Assembly (NCBI GenBank): GCA_963777895.1
Contig: CAVZSF010000003.1
Span: forward strand, 268,284 to 332,283
Reading direction: 5' to 3'
DNA: 64,000 nt
Origin: UBA2241 sp963777895
GTDB lineage: Bacteria; Actinomycetota; Thermoleophilia; UBA2241
In this document: in pieces, positions 19,257 through 27,437 of the stretch
Layout: each line of letters starts with the position of its first letter
Numbering within the stretch: position 1 is the stretch's first letter
The notes under the pieces: model-generated
Database searches by the model: none
Seen by the model: only the letters and a program-made list of their open reading frames with translations
What the model was told of the DNA's origin: nothing
Made by a program: the position numbers and the translations under genes

Positions 19257-19736
19257 CTACAGTCGCGGGGCGGGCTCGCCAGGAGACGCCTGACTCCGGC
19301 GCCCGCCCGGGGTGCCTGTCTCGGCGGTTTCCTGGCACTCCCCGCACAGCCCGAAGGCCGTCACCTGGATCTGGTCGATGCTGAAGGCGCGGCGCGTGAG
19401 CTCCTCGTGCACGGGGGCGAGCAGCTCGTCGCCGAAGTGGCCGACGGCGCCGCACTTGCGGCAGAGGACGTGATGGTGGCTCGGCTCCGGCGACACCTCG
19501 TAGTAGGAGGCGCTGCCTTCGAGACGCGTCTCGACGACCAGGTCGAGGCCGACCAGCAGCTCCAGCGTGCGATAGACGGTGGAGACGTTCACGTCGGGCA
19601 GGGTGCTGCGCACCTCGGCCGTCACTTCCTCGACGGTCATGTGACGGTCGGCGCCGCGCAGCACCTCCCAGATGAGGTTACGTTGCGGCGTGAGCCGGTA
19701 CCCTCTGTCACGCAGTGTCTGACGCGCGTGATGCAT
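19257..19736 (-). CDS. nur: Fur-family metalloregulator, probable nickel regulator Nur
   Basis: 159 residues. Winged helix with YRLTPQRNLIWEVLRG and VNVSTVYRTLELLVGLDLV, then the metal/dimer domain with SHHHVLCRKCG and CGECQ (structural CxxC pairs). Fur relatives sense Fe, Zn, Mn, peroxide or Ni. Nickel is inferred from two facts: it heads the nikM-Q-O operon, and a TTGC-N9-GCAA palindrome matching the Streptomyces Nur-box layout sits just upstream of its start. It probably represses itself and the transporter when nickel is ample. C-terminal ~20 residues are low complexity. Confidence 0.75.
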   Translation of the reverse strand: MHHARQTLRDRGYRLTPQRNLIWEVLRGADRHMTVEEVTAEVRSTLPDVNVSTVYRTLELLVGLDLVVETRLEGSASYYEVSPEPSHHHVLCRKCGAVGHFGDELLAPVHEELTRRAFSIDQIQVTAFGLCGECQETAETGTPGGRRSQASPGEPAPRL

Positions 19737-19753
19737 GTCGCAACCATAGTGCA

Positions 19754-19772
19754 GTTGCGAATCGGTCGCAAC
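19754..19772. promoter_or_regulatory. Nur-box-like operator upstream of nur-nikMQO
   Basis: gttgcga (19754-19760), spacer atcgg, tcgcaac (19766-19772): perfect 7-bp arms, in the form TTGC-N9-GCAA described for Nur boxes (tTGCaa-N5-ttGCAA). It lies 18 bp upstream of the regulator's ATG. A further half site cgcaac (19739-19744) pairs with gttgcg (19754-19759). The divergent sigma-factor gene starts 85 bp away and could share the control region. Confidence 0.7.
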
Positions 19773-19856
19773 AAGGTACGCACGAGCCCGCACTGCCGGG
19801 CCAGGCGGGCCTTCATCGCGGCATGACCCCTCCGGCGCGCTGTAACCTTCACCCTC

Positions 19857-20456
19857 ATGGCTTCGTCTAACCAAGGTGAGTGGCCGCTTCCGCCTGACCC
19901 CACGCCCTTCGATCTGGCGCGGGCGGCGGCCGGCGACCACGATGCCTTCAGGCTGATCGTGGAGCGATACCAGGCGATGGTGTATTCGGTGGCCTACAAC
20001 GTGCTCGGCGACCCGGTGGACGCCGAAGACGCGGCGCAGGAAGTCTTCCTGCGCTGCTACCGCGCGCTGCCGCAGTACCGCGGCGAGGCGTCTTTCTCGA
20101 CGTGGCTCTTTCGCCTCGCCCTCTCGAACGCCGTCGACTACGGGCGCAAGCAGCGGCGCCGGCCGGAGCCGGTGGAGGTCCCGGACGACATCGCCGCCGC
20201 CCCGGATCCCGGCGAGGGCATCGACGCGGCGGCTCTCGTGCGCGCTCTCGGCGACCTGCCCGAGGACTACCGCACGCCCACGGTGCTGCGCGACGTGTAC
20301 GGGCTGCCCTATCAGGAGATCGCGGAGCTGACCGGCAGGCCGCTGGGCACGGTCAAGGTGATGGTGCACCGGGGACGGGCTTCGCTGCGGCTGCGTCTCA
20401 AGGCGGAGGGCCGGGCCGGCGAGGCGCGGACCAGACGAGATCCGGAGGATGCCTGA
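19857..20456 (+). CDS. RNA polymerase ECF sigma factor (RpoE-like)
   Basis: 199 residues. Region 2 spans about residues 30-95 (VERYQAMVYSVAYNVLGD, DAEDAAQEVFLRCYRALP, STWLFRLALSNAVDYGRKQ); region 4 about 130-182 (LPEDYRTPTVLRDVYGLPY, EIAELTGRPLGTVKVMVHRG). It would direct RNA polymerase to a stress regulon, held inactive by the next gene's product. TAACCT ends 8 bases before the ATG, so the message may be leaderless. Stop overlaps the anti-sigma start (TGATG). Confidence 0.9.
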   Translation: MASSNQGEWPLPPDPTPFDLARAAAGDHDAFRLIVERYQAMVYSVAYNVLGDPVDAEDAAQEVFLRCYRALPQYRGEASFSTWLFRLALSNAVDYGRKQRRRPEPVEVPDDIAAAPDPGEGIDAAALVRALGDLPEDYRTPTVLRDVYGLPYQEIAELTGRPLGTVKVMVHRGRASLRLRLKAEGRAGEARTRRDPEDA

Positions 20457-20878
20457 TGGACTGCGCCGAGCTGCGCCGGCTCATCAACCGGTACATCGAC
20501 GGTGAGCTGGGCTACCTGGAGACGGCCGACTTCCGCCGGCACGTCGCGTTCTGCCCCGAGTGCTCTCTGGAGCTGAGGGACTTGTCGGACGTGCGCGGCG
20601 CCTTGGCCCGTTGGGGCCAGACCGAGATCGCGCCCGTACCGGGCTTCGCCGACCGCCTCATGAGCGCGGTCGCCCGCGAGCCGCTGCCCGGGACGCCCCG
20701 GTCGGCGGGCGAGCTGTTCGACGAAGCCCTCGACGAGCTCGATCGCGTCCTCGGCAAGGTCCCGCTGCCGGGCGGCCGCTCGATCCCCGTCAAGAACGTC
20801 ATCGGCTGGGCGCTCGCGACGGCCGCGGTGCTGCTGTACGGCCGCCGCCGCGGGCGCGACGAGCGAGCGGGCTGGTGA
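20456..20878 (+). CDS. zinc-finger anti-sigma factor
   Basis: 140 residues. The zf-HC2 anti-sigma domain is at the N-terminus: RYIDGELGYLE, then HVAFCPEC giving the H-x3-C-x2-C zinc site. A single helix near the C-terminus (NVIGWALATAAVLLYG, residues ~115-131) anchors it in the membrane with a short basic tail outside. It should bind and inactivate the co-translated sigma factor until a signal (often oxidative or envelope) releases it. Confidence 0.85.
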   Translation: MDCAELRRLINRYIDGELGYLETADFRRHVAFCPECSLELRDLSDVRGALARWGQTEIAPVPGFADRLMSAVAREPLPGTPRSAGELFDEALDELDRVLGKVPLPGGRSIPVKNVIGWALATAAVLLYGRRRGRDERAGW

Positions 20879-20912
20879 GAGTCGTGCCGGGCGCGAACGA
20901 GAGGATCGACCG

Positions 20913-21452
20913 ATGAGCCTGCTGGACCGCGCACAGATCGAGCGCCTGTTGCCGCACCGCCCGCCCTTCCTGCTCGTCGACGAGGTCGACGAGCTCGAGG
21001 CGGGCGTCCGCTGCGTCGCGCGGCGCACGCTGCGCGACGACGATTTCTGGTTCGCCGGGCACTTCCCCGGCAATCCGGTCATGCCCGGCGTGCTGATCGT
21101 CGAGGCGCTCGCCCAGACGGCGAGCATCGCCGCGGCGAGCGCGATGCCGGGCTCCGGCCGAGAGGCAGGGGCGCCGTCGAGCGCCTCCGCGGACTCTCCC
21201 GACGCGGATGCTCCAGTCAGGCTCGGCCTCTTCGCCGGCATCGACAAGGTGCGCTTCAAAAGGGTCTGCAAGCCCGGCGACACGCTCCGCCTCGAGGCGG
21301 AGATCGTCGCCGTGCACGGCCCGGTCGGCCGCGCCAAGGTGACGGCGACCGTCGACGGCCGGCTCGCGTGCCGCGGCGAGCTCATGTTCGCCATCGTCGA
21401 TGCCGCGGCGGTCGCGGGCGGCGAGGCCACGCTCGGTGGGGGCGATCGATGA
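20913..21452 (+). CDS. fabZ: 3-hydroxyacyl-[ACP] dehydratase
   Basis: Hot-dog-fold dehydratase that turns 3-hydroxyacyl-ACP into trans-2-enoyl-ACP. Catalytic His50 in GHFPGNPVMPG and Glu64 in VEALAQ; LLPHRPPFLLVDEV is the FabZ N-terminal signature. At 179 residues it is longer than usual because of a Ser/Ala/Asp-rich insert of ~25 residues (about 77-101) before the conserved GIDKVRFKRVCKPGD and a Gly-rich tail. GAGAGGA precedes the ATG by 7 bases. ATGA overlap with fabH starts the fatty-acid cluster. Confidence 0.9.
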   Translation: MSLLDRAQIERLLPHRPPFLLVDEVDELEAGVRCVARRTLRDDDFWFAGHFPGNPVMPGVLIVEALAQTASIAAASAMPGSGREAGAPSSASADSPDADAPVRLGLFAGIDKVRFKRVCKPGDTLRLEAEIVAVHGPVGRAKVTATVDGRLACRGELMFAIVDAAAVAGGEATLGGGDR

Positions 21453-22456
21453 TCCGAGTCCGCCGCGGCCTCGTCCACGGCGCGCGCATCGCCGCCCTCG
21501 GCGTGCACGTGCCCGAGCGCATCCTCACCAACCACGAGATCTCGCAGTGGGTCGACACCTCGGACGAGTGGATCCAGACGCGCACCGGCATCCGCGAGCG
21601 GCGCGTCGCGCGCGAGGACGAGGCCACGTCCGACCTGGCCGAGGTGGCCGCGCGCCGCTGCCTCGAGTCGATCGATCTCGACCCCGCCGAGGTCGACCTC
21701 ATCATCCTCACGACCATCTCGCCCGACCACATGATGCCGGCCACCGCGTCGATCGTCGCCGACCGCATCGGCGCCGTCCGCGCCGGCGCCTTCGACGTCC
21801 AGGCCGGCTGCACCGGGTTCGTCTACGGCCTCGCCATCGCCACCGCGTTCGTCTCGGCCGGCATCTACCACAACGTGCTTGTGCTCGGCGCCGAAGTCCT
21901 GTCGAAGATCCTCAACTGGGAGGACCGCTCGACCTGTGTGCTCTTCGGGGATGCCGCGGGCGCCGTGCTCGTACAGCCCAGCGACAACGGCAGCATCTTC
22001 TCCTTCGACCTGGGCAACGACGGCAGCGGCGCCGGCTACCTCAACATCCCCGCCGGCGGCACGCGTCTTCCCGCCTCCGAGCAGACCGTTCTCGACCGCG
22101 ACCACACCATGCACATGGTCGGCAGCGAGGTGTTCAAGTTCGCCACCCGCACCGTGGTGGAGTCGTGCACCAAGGTCCTCGGCGACGCCGACATGACCGT
22201 CGAGGACGTCGACCTCTTCGTGCCGCACCAGGCGAACATCCGCATCATCGAATGGGTGGCCAAGAGGCTCGAGATGACCGACGCCCAGGTCTTCGCCAAC
22301 CTCGACCGCTACGGCAACACCTCGTGCGCCTCCATCCCTTTGTGCTTACATGAGGCCATGCAGAACGGAAGGCTCAAGAAGGACGACGTGCTGCTGATGG
22401 CCGGGTTCGGCGCCGGACTCACGTGGGGCTCGTGCCTCACGAAGTGGGAGCTGTAG
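21449..22456 (+). CDS. fabH: beta-ketoacyl-ACP synthase III
   Basis: Starts fatty-acid synthesis by condensing an acyl-CoA primer with malonyl-ACP. 335 residues with the full triad: Cys121 in QAGCTGFVYG, His260 in PHQANIRII, Asn290 in RYGNTSCAS. DTSDEWIQTRTGIRERR near the N-terminus is diagnostic. In actinobacteria this enzyme often uses branched primers, but specificity cannot be read here. ATG overlaps the fabZ stop. Confidence 0.93.
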   Translation: MIRVRRGLVHGARIAALGVHVPERILTNHEISQWVDTSDEWIQTRTGIRERRVAREDEATSDLAEVAARRCLESIDLDPAEVDLIILTTISPDHMMPATASIVADRIGAVRAGAFDVQAGCTGFVYGLAIATAFVSAGIYHNVLVLGAEVLSKILNWEDRSTCVLFGDAAGAVLVQPSDNGSIFSFDLGNDGSGAGYLNIPAGGTRLPASEQTVLDRDHTMHMVGSEVFKFATRTVVESCTKVLGDADMTVEDVDLFVPHQANIRIIEWVAKRLEMTDAQVFANLDRYGNTSCASIPLCLHEAMQNGRLKKDDVLLMAGFGAGLTWGSCLTKWEL

Positions 22457-22467
22457 GTCCCGGACAG

Positions 22468-23400
22468 GTGGGCAAGCTCGTCCTGATGTTCCCCGGCCAG
22501 GGGTCGCAGGCCGTCGGCATGGGCTGCGACCTCGCCGCTGCCGAGCCGCTCATGCAGCAGGCCTACGACGAGGCCTCGGCCGTGCTCGGCTACGACCTCA
22601 TGGACATGTGCGCCACGGGTCCGGTGGAGGACCTCTCCCGGACCGACCGGACCCAGCCCGCTCTTCTCGCCAACTCTGTCGGGATCCTGCGCGTGCTGCA
22701 GGCCGACGGCCTGCGCTTCGACGCGGCCCTCGGCCACAGCCTGGGCGACTACTCGGCGTTGGTCGCCACCGGCGCGCTCGGCTTCGACGACGCTCTGCGG
22801 CTGGTGCGGCGGCGCGGCGAGGAGATGCTCGCCGCCGCACTGCGCGACCCGGGCGGGATGGCGGCCGTGATCGGCTTGTCCGACGAGGTCGTCGACGAGA
22901 TCTGCGCCGGCGTCGACGACGTCTGGCCGGCGAACTACAACTCGCCCGGCCAGGTGGTCGTGAGCGGCACGGCCGACGGGCTGGCGGCGCTTCGCCCGCG
23001 CTGCGAAGCAGCCGGGGCGAAGCGCTTCATCCCGCTCGCCGTCAGCGGCGCCTTTCACTCGCCGCTGGTGGCGGCGGCGGTCGAGCCGCTGCGCGGCGAG
23101 CTTGAAGCCGCCGCCTGGCACGCTCCCAAGCCGGCGTTCTTCTCCACGACGGAGGTCGCGTTCGAGTCCGGAGGGTTCGACCAGATGCTGCAGCGCCAGC
23201 TCGTCTCGCCGGTGCGCTTCACCCAGAGCGTACGAGCCTTGCGAGCGGCGGGTTATGATGCGTTCCTCGAGTTGGGCGCCGGCAGCGTCCTCACCGGGCT
23301 CGTCAAGCGGATCGCCCCCGAGGCGTTCGCCTCACGGGTCTCGGACGTCGAGACGCTGGCGACGCTGCGGCAGTCGCACACATACCTGGAGGCAGGGTGA
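22468..23400 (+). CDS. fabD: malonyl-CoA:ACP transacylase
   Basis: Transfers malonyl groups from CoA to ACP. About 310 residues from GTG 22468; FPGQGSQAVGMG near the N-terminus, nucleophile Ser91 in GHSLGDYSAL, catalytic His197 in AFHSPL, NYNSPGQVVVSG conserved. GTG 22468 is chosen because earlier in-frame starts lie inside fabH; no strong ribosome site is visible, so reinitiation after fabH (11 bp upstream) is likely. Its stop overlaps the fabG GTG start. Confidence 0.92.
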   Translation: MGKLVLMFPGQGSQAVGMGCDLAAAEPLMQQAYDEASAVLGYDLMDMCATGPVEDLSRTDRTQPALLANSVGILRVLQADGLRFDAALGHSLGDYSALVATGALGFDDALRLVRRRGEEMLAAALRDPGGMAAVIGLSDEVVDEICAGVDDVWPANYNSPGQVVVSGTADGLAALRPRCEAAGAKRFIPLAVSGAFHSPLVAAAVEPLRGELEAAAWHAPKPAFFSTTEVAFESGGFDQMLQRQLVSPVRFTQSVRALRAAGYDAFLELGAGSVLTGLVKRIAPEAFASRVSDVETLATLRQSHTYLEAG

Positions 23401-24155
23401 CCGTGCAGATCGACCTTGGGGGGACGACGGCTCTCGTGACGGGCGCCGGGCGCGGCATCGGCCGCGAGATCGCGCTCGCCTTGGCCGCGGCCGGCGCCGA
23501 CGTCGCCGTCAACGACATCGCGGCGAGCGCCGACGCCTGCGCGGCCGTGGTCGCCGAGATCGAGGGGCTGGGCCGCCGGGGTCTCGTGGTCACCGCCGAC
23601 GTCGGCGACGAAGCACAGGTCAACGCGATGGTCGAGCGCGCCGAGTCAGAGCTCGGGCCGCTGGGCCTGGTCGTCAACAACGCGGGCATCACGCGGGACA
23701 ACGTCGTCATGATGATGGACGCGGCCGACTTCGACGCCGTGATCGCCACGCATCTGCGCGGCAGCTTCCTGGTCTCGAAGGCGGCGGCGCGCAGAATGTT
23801 CCGCCGCCGCACGGGCTGTATCATCAATCTCGCCAGCGTGGTGGGCAGGCGCGGCAACGCCGGGCAGGCGAACTACGCCGCCGCCAAGGCCGGGATCATC
23901 GGCCTCACCAAGTCGCTGGCGAAGGAGCTCGGTGCGCGAGGGGTCCGCGTCAACGCGATCGCGCCCGGGTACATCGACACGCCGATGACCCAGGCACTGC
24001 CCGAGGAGGCCCGCAAGCTCATCGTGGACAACACGCCACTGAAGAGCATCGGGACGACGGCCGACGTGGCCAACGCCGCCGTCTTCCTGGCATCCTCGCA
24101 GGCGCGGTTCATCACGGGCGTCACGCTGCCCGTGGACGGAGGGCTCGGCATCTGA
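23397..24155 (+). CDS. fabG: 3-oxoacyl-[ACP] reductase
   Basis: NADPH-dependent SDR that reduces 3-ketoacyl-ACP. 252 residues. Cofactor motif TGAGRGIGRE, NNAG motif VVNNAGITRD, catalytic Ser in NLASVVG and YAAAK with Tyr/Lys, C-terminus TLPVDGGLGI as in true FabG proteins. Position between fabD and fabF supports the assignment over other SDRs. Starts with GTG overlapping the fabD stop. Confidence 0.92.
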   Translation: MTVQIDLGGTTALVTGAGRGIGREIALALAAAGADVAVNDIAASADACAAVVAEIEGLGRRGLVVTADVGDEAQVNAMVERAESELGPLGLVVNNAGITRDNVVMMMDAADFDAVIATHLRGSFLVSKAAARRMFRRRTGCIINLASVVGRRGNAGQANYAAAKAGIIGLTKSLAKELGARGVRVNAIAPGYIDTPMTQALPEEARKLIVDNTPLKSIGTTADVANAAVFLASSQARFITGVTLPVDGGLGI

Positions 24156-24199
24156 GCGCAGGCTTGGGCTCAGAGCCTGCCCGCGACGGCGAGAGGACG

Positions 24200-25450
24200 A
24201 TGGAGAGCAACGGCACACCACGCGTCGTGATCACGGGGATGGGAGTCATCTCCCCCCTGGGCTGCAACGTCGACGAGTTCTGGCGGAGATTGGTCGCCGG
24301 TGAATCGGCGGTCAGGGTCATCACGCGCTTCGACCACAGCAACCAGCGCGTGCACATCGCCGCCGAGGTCCAGGGCTTCGATGCCGAGGACTACCTCGAG
24401 AAGCGCAAGGTGCGGCGGCTCGACCTCTTCGCGCGCTACGCCGTGGCCGCCGCCAAGATCGCGGCCGCCGACGCCGAGTTCGACCCCCGCGACGAGGCGG
24501 AGCGGACGGGCGCGGTGATCGGCAGCGGCGTCGGCGGCCTGCAGACCCTCCACCAGGAGATCGAGAAGCTCATCGACATCGGTCCGGAGCGCACCAATCC
24601 GCTGCTCGTCCCGATGATGATCCCGAACATGGGCGCGGCTCAGGTCTCGCTCGAGCTTGGTACCAAGGGACCGCTGAACTCCACCTGCACGGCCTGCGCC
24701 GCCGGCTCCGACGCCATCGGCGTGGCCTTCCACACGATCCGGCGCGGCGAGGCCGACGTGATGTTCGCCGGTGGCAGCGAGGCGCCGGTGTCGTCGGTCG
24801 GCGTGGCCGGCTTCGCCGCGGCGCGTTCGCTCTCAAGGCGCAACGACGACCCGGAGCACGCCTCGCGACCCTTCGACCTGGGGCGCGACGGCTTCGTGAT
24901 CGGCGAGGGTTCCGGTTGCCTGGTGCTCGAGGAGCTCGAGCACGCCCGCCGGCGCGGCGCGAAGATCTACGCCGAGCTGTGCGGCGTAGGCCAGAGCTCG
25001 GATTCCTTCCACATGACGGCGCCCGACGAGACGGGTCACTCGCAGGCCCGCGCGATGACGGCGGCGATCGCCTTGGCCGGGCTCGAGCCGGCCGACGTGC
25101 AGTACGTCAACACGCACGGCACGGCGACGCTGGCCGGAGACATCGCCGAGACGCGCGCCCTCAAGGACGCCTTCGGCGCGCACGCCCACAGGCTGCTCGC
25201 GTCGTCGAACAAGTCCATGATCGGCCACTGCCTGGGCGCCGCCGGCGCCATCGAGGCAGTGGCCACCGTCATGACCCTGGTCGACGGCGTCGTTCCGCCC
25301 ACCACCAACCTCACCGACCCGGACCCGGAGTGCGACCTCGACTACGTCCCGCTCACGGCTCGCAAGGCGCCGGTGGAGGCCGCCCTCTCCAACAGCTTCG
25401 GCTTCGGGGGGCACAACGTCGCGCTGCTCTTCCGTCGTTTCGACGGCTGA
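24200..25450 (+). CDS. fabF: beta-ketoacyl-ACP synthase II
   Basis: Elongating condensing enzyme. 416 residues. Nucleophile Cys166 in TACAAGSDAIG; two catalytic His in VNTHGTAT and NKSMIGHCLGAAG; SNSFGFGGHN at the C-terminus. ATG 24200 has GAGAGGA upstream. Only 44 bp separate it from fabG, so no acyl-carrier-protein gene is present at its usual place between these genes; acpP must lie elsewhere. Confidence 0.93.
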   Translation: MESNGTPRVVITGMGVISPLGCNVDEFWRRLVAGESAVRVITRFDHSNQRVHIAAEVQGFDAEDYLEKRKVRRLDLFARYAVAAAKIAAADAEFDPRDEAERTGAVIGSGVGGLQTLHQEIEKLIDIGPERTNPLLVPMMIPNMGAAQVSLELGTKGPLNSTCTACAAGSDAIGVAFHTIRRGEADVMFAGGSEAPVSSVGVAGFAAARSLSRRNDDPEHASRPFDLGRDGFVIGEGSGCLVLEELEHARRRGAKIYAELCGVGQSSDSFHMTAPDETGHSQARAMTAAIALAGLEPADVQYVNTHGTATLAGDIAETRALKDAFGAHAHRLLASSNKSMIGHCLGAAGAIEAVATVMTLVDGVVPPTTNLTDPDPECDLDYVPLTARKAPVEAALSNSFGFGGHNVALLFRRFDG

Positions 25451-25489
25451 GCGGACGGTTGCGGCGCGGCCGCGGGAAGGCCCATCCTC

Positions 25490-26491
25490 ATGAACGTCAC
25501 GCTCGAGATAGAGCGCCTCTCGGACGGGCAGCCCAAGCCGGAGTGGATCTGCCCCGCCTGTCACGACGTGGCCCGTCTGGTGGACGTGCGCGCGAACCTC
25601 TCGGTGTGCCCGCACTGCGGCCACCACCTCCGCGTCGGCGCGCGCGAACGCATCACTCAGCTCGTGGACGACGGCACCTTCCGCGAGCTGTGGGTGAACG
25701 TTCGCACCCTCGACCCGCTGCAGTTCAGCGACCTCGAACGCTACCCTGACCGGCTGCGTGAGGCGCAGGCCAAGACCGGCCTGACCGAAGCCATCGTCAC
25801 GGGCACCGCCCAGGTCGGCGGCAATGACTGCGTGCTCGCCGCCATGGACTTCGGCTTCATGGGCGGCAGCATGGGCAGCGTCGTCGGCGAGAAGCTCTGG
25901 CGCAGCGCCGAGCTCGCCGCCGAGGAGGATCTCCCCCTGGTCGCCGTCTGCACGTCGGGCGGCGCGCGCATGCAGGAGGGCATCCTCTCGCTCATGCAGA
26001 TGGCCAAGACGAGCTGCGCGGTGGACCTGCTGAACGAGTCCGGCGTGCCCTTCGTCGCCGTCCTCGTCGATCCGTGTACCGGCGGCGTCGTGGCGAGCTT
26101 CGCCACGCTGGCCGACGTCTGCATCGCCGAACCGGGCGCGCGGCTCTATTTCAGCGGGCCGCGCGTCATCGAGCAGACCACGCGTGAGGCGCTGCCCGAA
26201 GGCTTCAGCACCGCGGAGCGCAACCTGGAGCTCGGCCATCTGGACGCGGTCGTCCCGCGGGCCGAGCTCAAGCAGAAGCTCGCCAACTACCTGGGACTGC
26301 TGAGAGGAGGTGAGAGCCCTGAGCGACGACAAGCACGACGACGTGGAGACCGCGGCAAAGGAGGGCTGGCTCAGGCAACGGCTGACCGAGCTCGGCAGAT
26401 TGCCTCTTATGCCCGGCGTTCATTTGTCGGAGGAGATCGAGAAGCTGCAGACGCGGCTGAAGACCCTCCGGCACGAGAGACGCCGTCATGA
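25490..26491 (+). CDS. accD: acetyl-CoA carboxylase carboxyltransferase subunit beta (3' end doubtful)
   Basis: Beta half of the carboxyltransferase that moves CO2 from carboxybiotin to acetyl-CoA. A zinc finger CPAC ... CPHCGHHLRVGARERI (residues ~24-52) is the bacterial AccD mark; CTSGGARMQEG and PCTGGVVASFATLADV build the active site. The conserved protein ends around LANYLGLLRGGE (near 26310). The open frame continues 180 bp further in a composition unlike AccD, out of frame over the start of accA, so a missed stop or single indel near 26315 is likely and the real protein is probably ~278 residues. Confidence 0.85.
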   Translation: MNVTLEIERLSDGQPKPEWICPACHDVARLVDVRANLSVCPHCGHHLRVGARERITQLVDDGTFRELWVNVRTLDPLQFSDLERYPDRLREAQAKTGLTEAIVTGTAQVGGNDCVLAAMDFGFMGGSMGSVVGEKLWRSAELAAEEDLPLVAVCTSGGARMQEGILSLMQMAKTSCAVDLLNESGVPFVAVLVDPCTGGVVASFATLADVCIAEPGARLYFSGPRVIEQTTREALPEGFSTAERNLELGHLDAVVPRAELKQKLANYLGLLRGGESPERRQARRRGDRGKGGLAQATADRARQIASYARRSFVGGDREAADAAEDPPARETPS

Positions 26492-27344
26492 CACCTGGCT
26501 GACCGTCGAGATCGCGCGGCACAAGGACCGTCCACGGACGCGCGATTACATCCGCAACCTGATCGAAGGCTTCGAGGAACTCAAGGGCGATCGCCTGCGG
26601 GCCGACGACCCCGCCATCGTCGGCGGCATCGGCTGGTTCAACGGCCGGGCCGTGCTGGTGGTGGGACACCAGAAGGGCCGCACCCTCGACGAGCAGACCG
26701 TGCACAACTTCGGGATGGCCAGCCCCGAGGGCTACCGGAAGGCGCAGCGGCTCTTCACGCTGGCCGAGCGGCACCGCTTGGCGGTGCTCACCTTCGTGGA
26801 CACGCCGGGCGCCTACCCGGGCGTGCGGGCGGAGGAGGGCGGGCAGGCGCGTGCCATCGCCGAGAGCATGCTGAAGATGGCGCGTCTGACCGTGCCGGTG
26901 GTCGCCACCGTGATCGGCGAGGGCGGCTCCGGCGGCGCCCTCGCGCTCGCCGTCGCCGACCGCGTGCTGATGCAGGAGAACGCGACCTACTCGGTGATCT
27001 CGCCGGAGGGCTGTGCCGCCATTCTCTGGCGCGACGCGGCCTTCGCTCCGCAGGCCGCGGAAGCGCTGTGTCCGACGGCCTCCCAGCTCCTCAAGCTGGA
27101 CGTGATCGACAAGGTCGTCGAAGAGCCGCGCGGCGGCGCCCAGCACGACGGCGTTGAGGCGGCGAAGAAGGTCGGCGAGGCGATCACCGAGACGCTCGCG
27201 AAGCTCGACGAGATGGACCCGGAGGAGCGTCGCCGTCAGCGCCGCGAGCGCTTCCGGCGGCTCGGTGTGTGGAACGACGCCGACGCCGCGCCGCACGTGC
27301 TTTCACCCATTCCCGACATGGGGCAGACGCCGCAGATCCCCTGA
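26310..27344 (+). CDS. accA: acetyl-CoA carboxylase carboxyltransferase subunit alpha
   Basis: Alpha half of carboxyltransferase. About 340 residues: N-terminal coiled helices (LSEEIEKLQTRLKTLRHERRR), then RPRTRDYIRNLIEGFEELKGD, FVDTPGAYPGVRAEE and GEGGSGGALALAVADRV, the oxyanion-hole loops of AccA. The start is unsettled: GTG 26310 directly abuts the GAGAGGAGG ribosome site, while a CTG at 26319 would have normal spacing. Biotin carboxylase and carrier genes are not in the window. Ends the fatty-acid cluster; a 93-bp gap separates it from the convergent protease gene. Confidence 0.9.
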   Translation: MRALSDDKHDDVETAAKEGWLRQRLTELGRLPLMPGVHLSEEIEKLQTRLKTLRHERRRHDTWLTVEIARHKDRPRTRDYIRNLIEGFEELKGDRLRADDPAIVGGIGWFNGRAVLVVGHQKGRTLDEQTVHNFGMASPEGYRKAQRLFTLAERHRLAVLTFVDTPGAYPGVRAEEGGQARAIAESMLKMARLTVPVVATVIGEGGSGGALALAVADRVLMQENATYSVISPEGCAAILWRDAAFAPQAAEALCPTASQLLKLDVIDKVVEEPRGGAQHDGVEAAKKVGEAITETLAKLDEMDPEERRRQRRERFRRLGVWNDADAAPHVLSPIPDMGQTPQIP

Positions 27345-27437
27345 GCCGCCCGCGGGGGCTTGGGCGCGGTCACCTGACGGCGCCGCGCCCGGCCGCTCTC
27401 GCGATCGAGACCCGGCCGGCCGTCGATGTTCCTCGAC

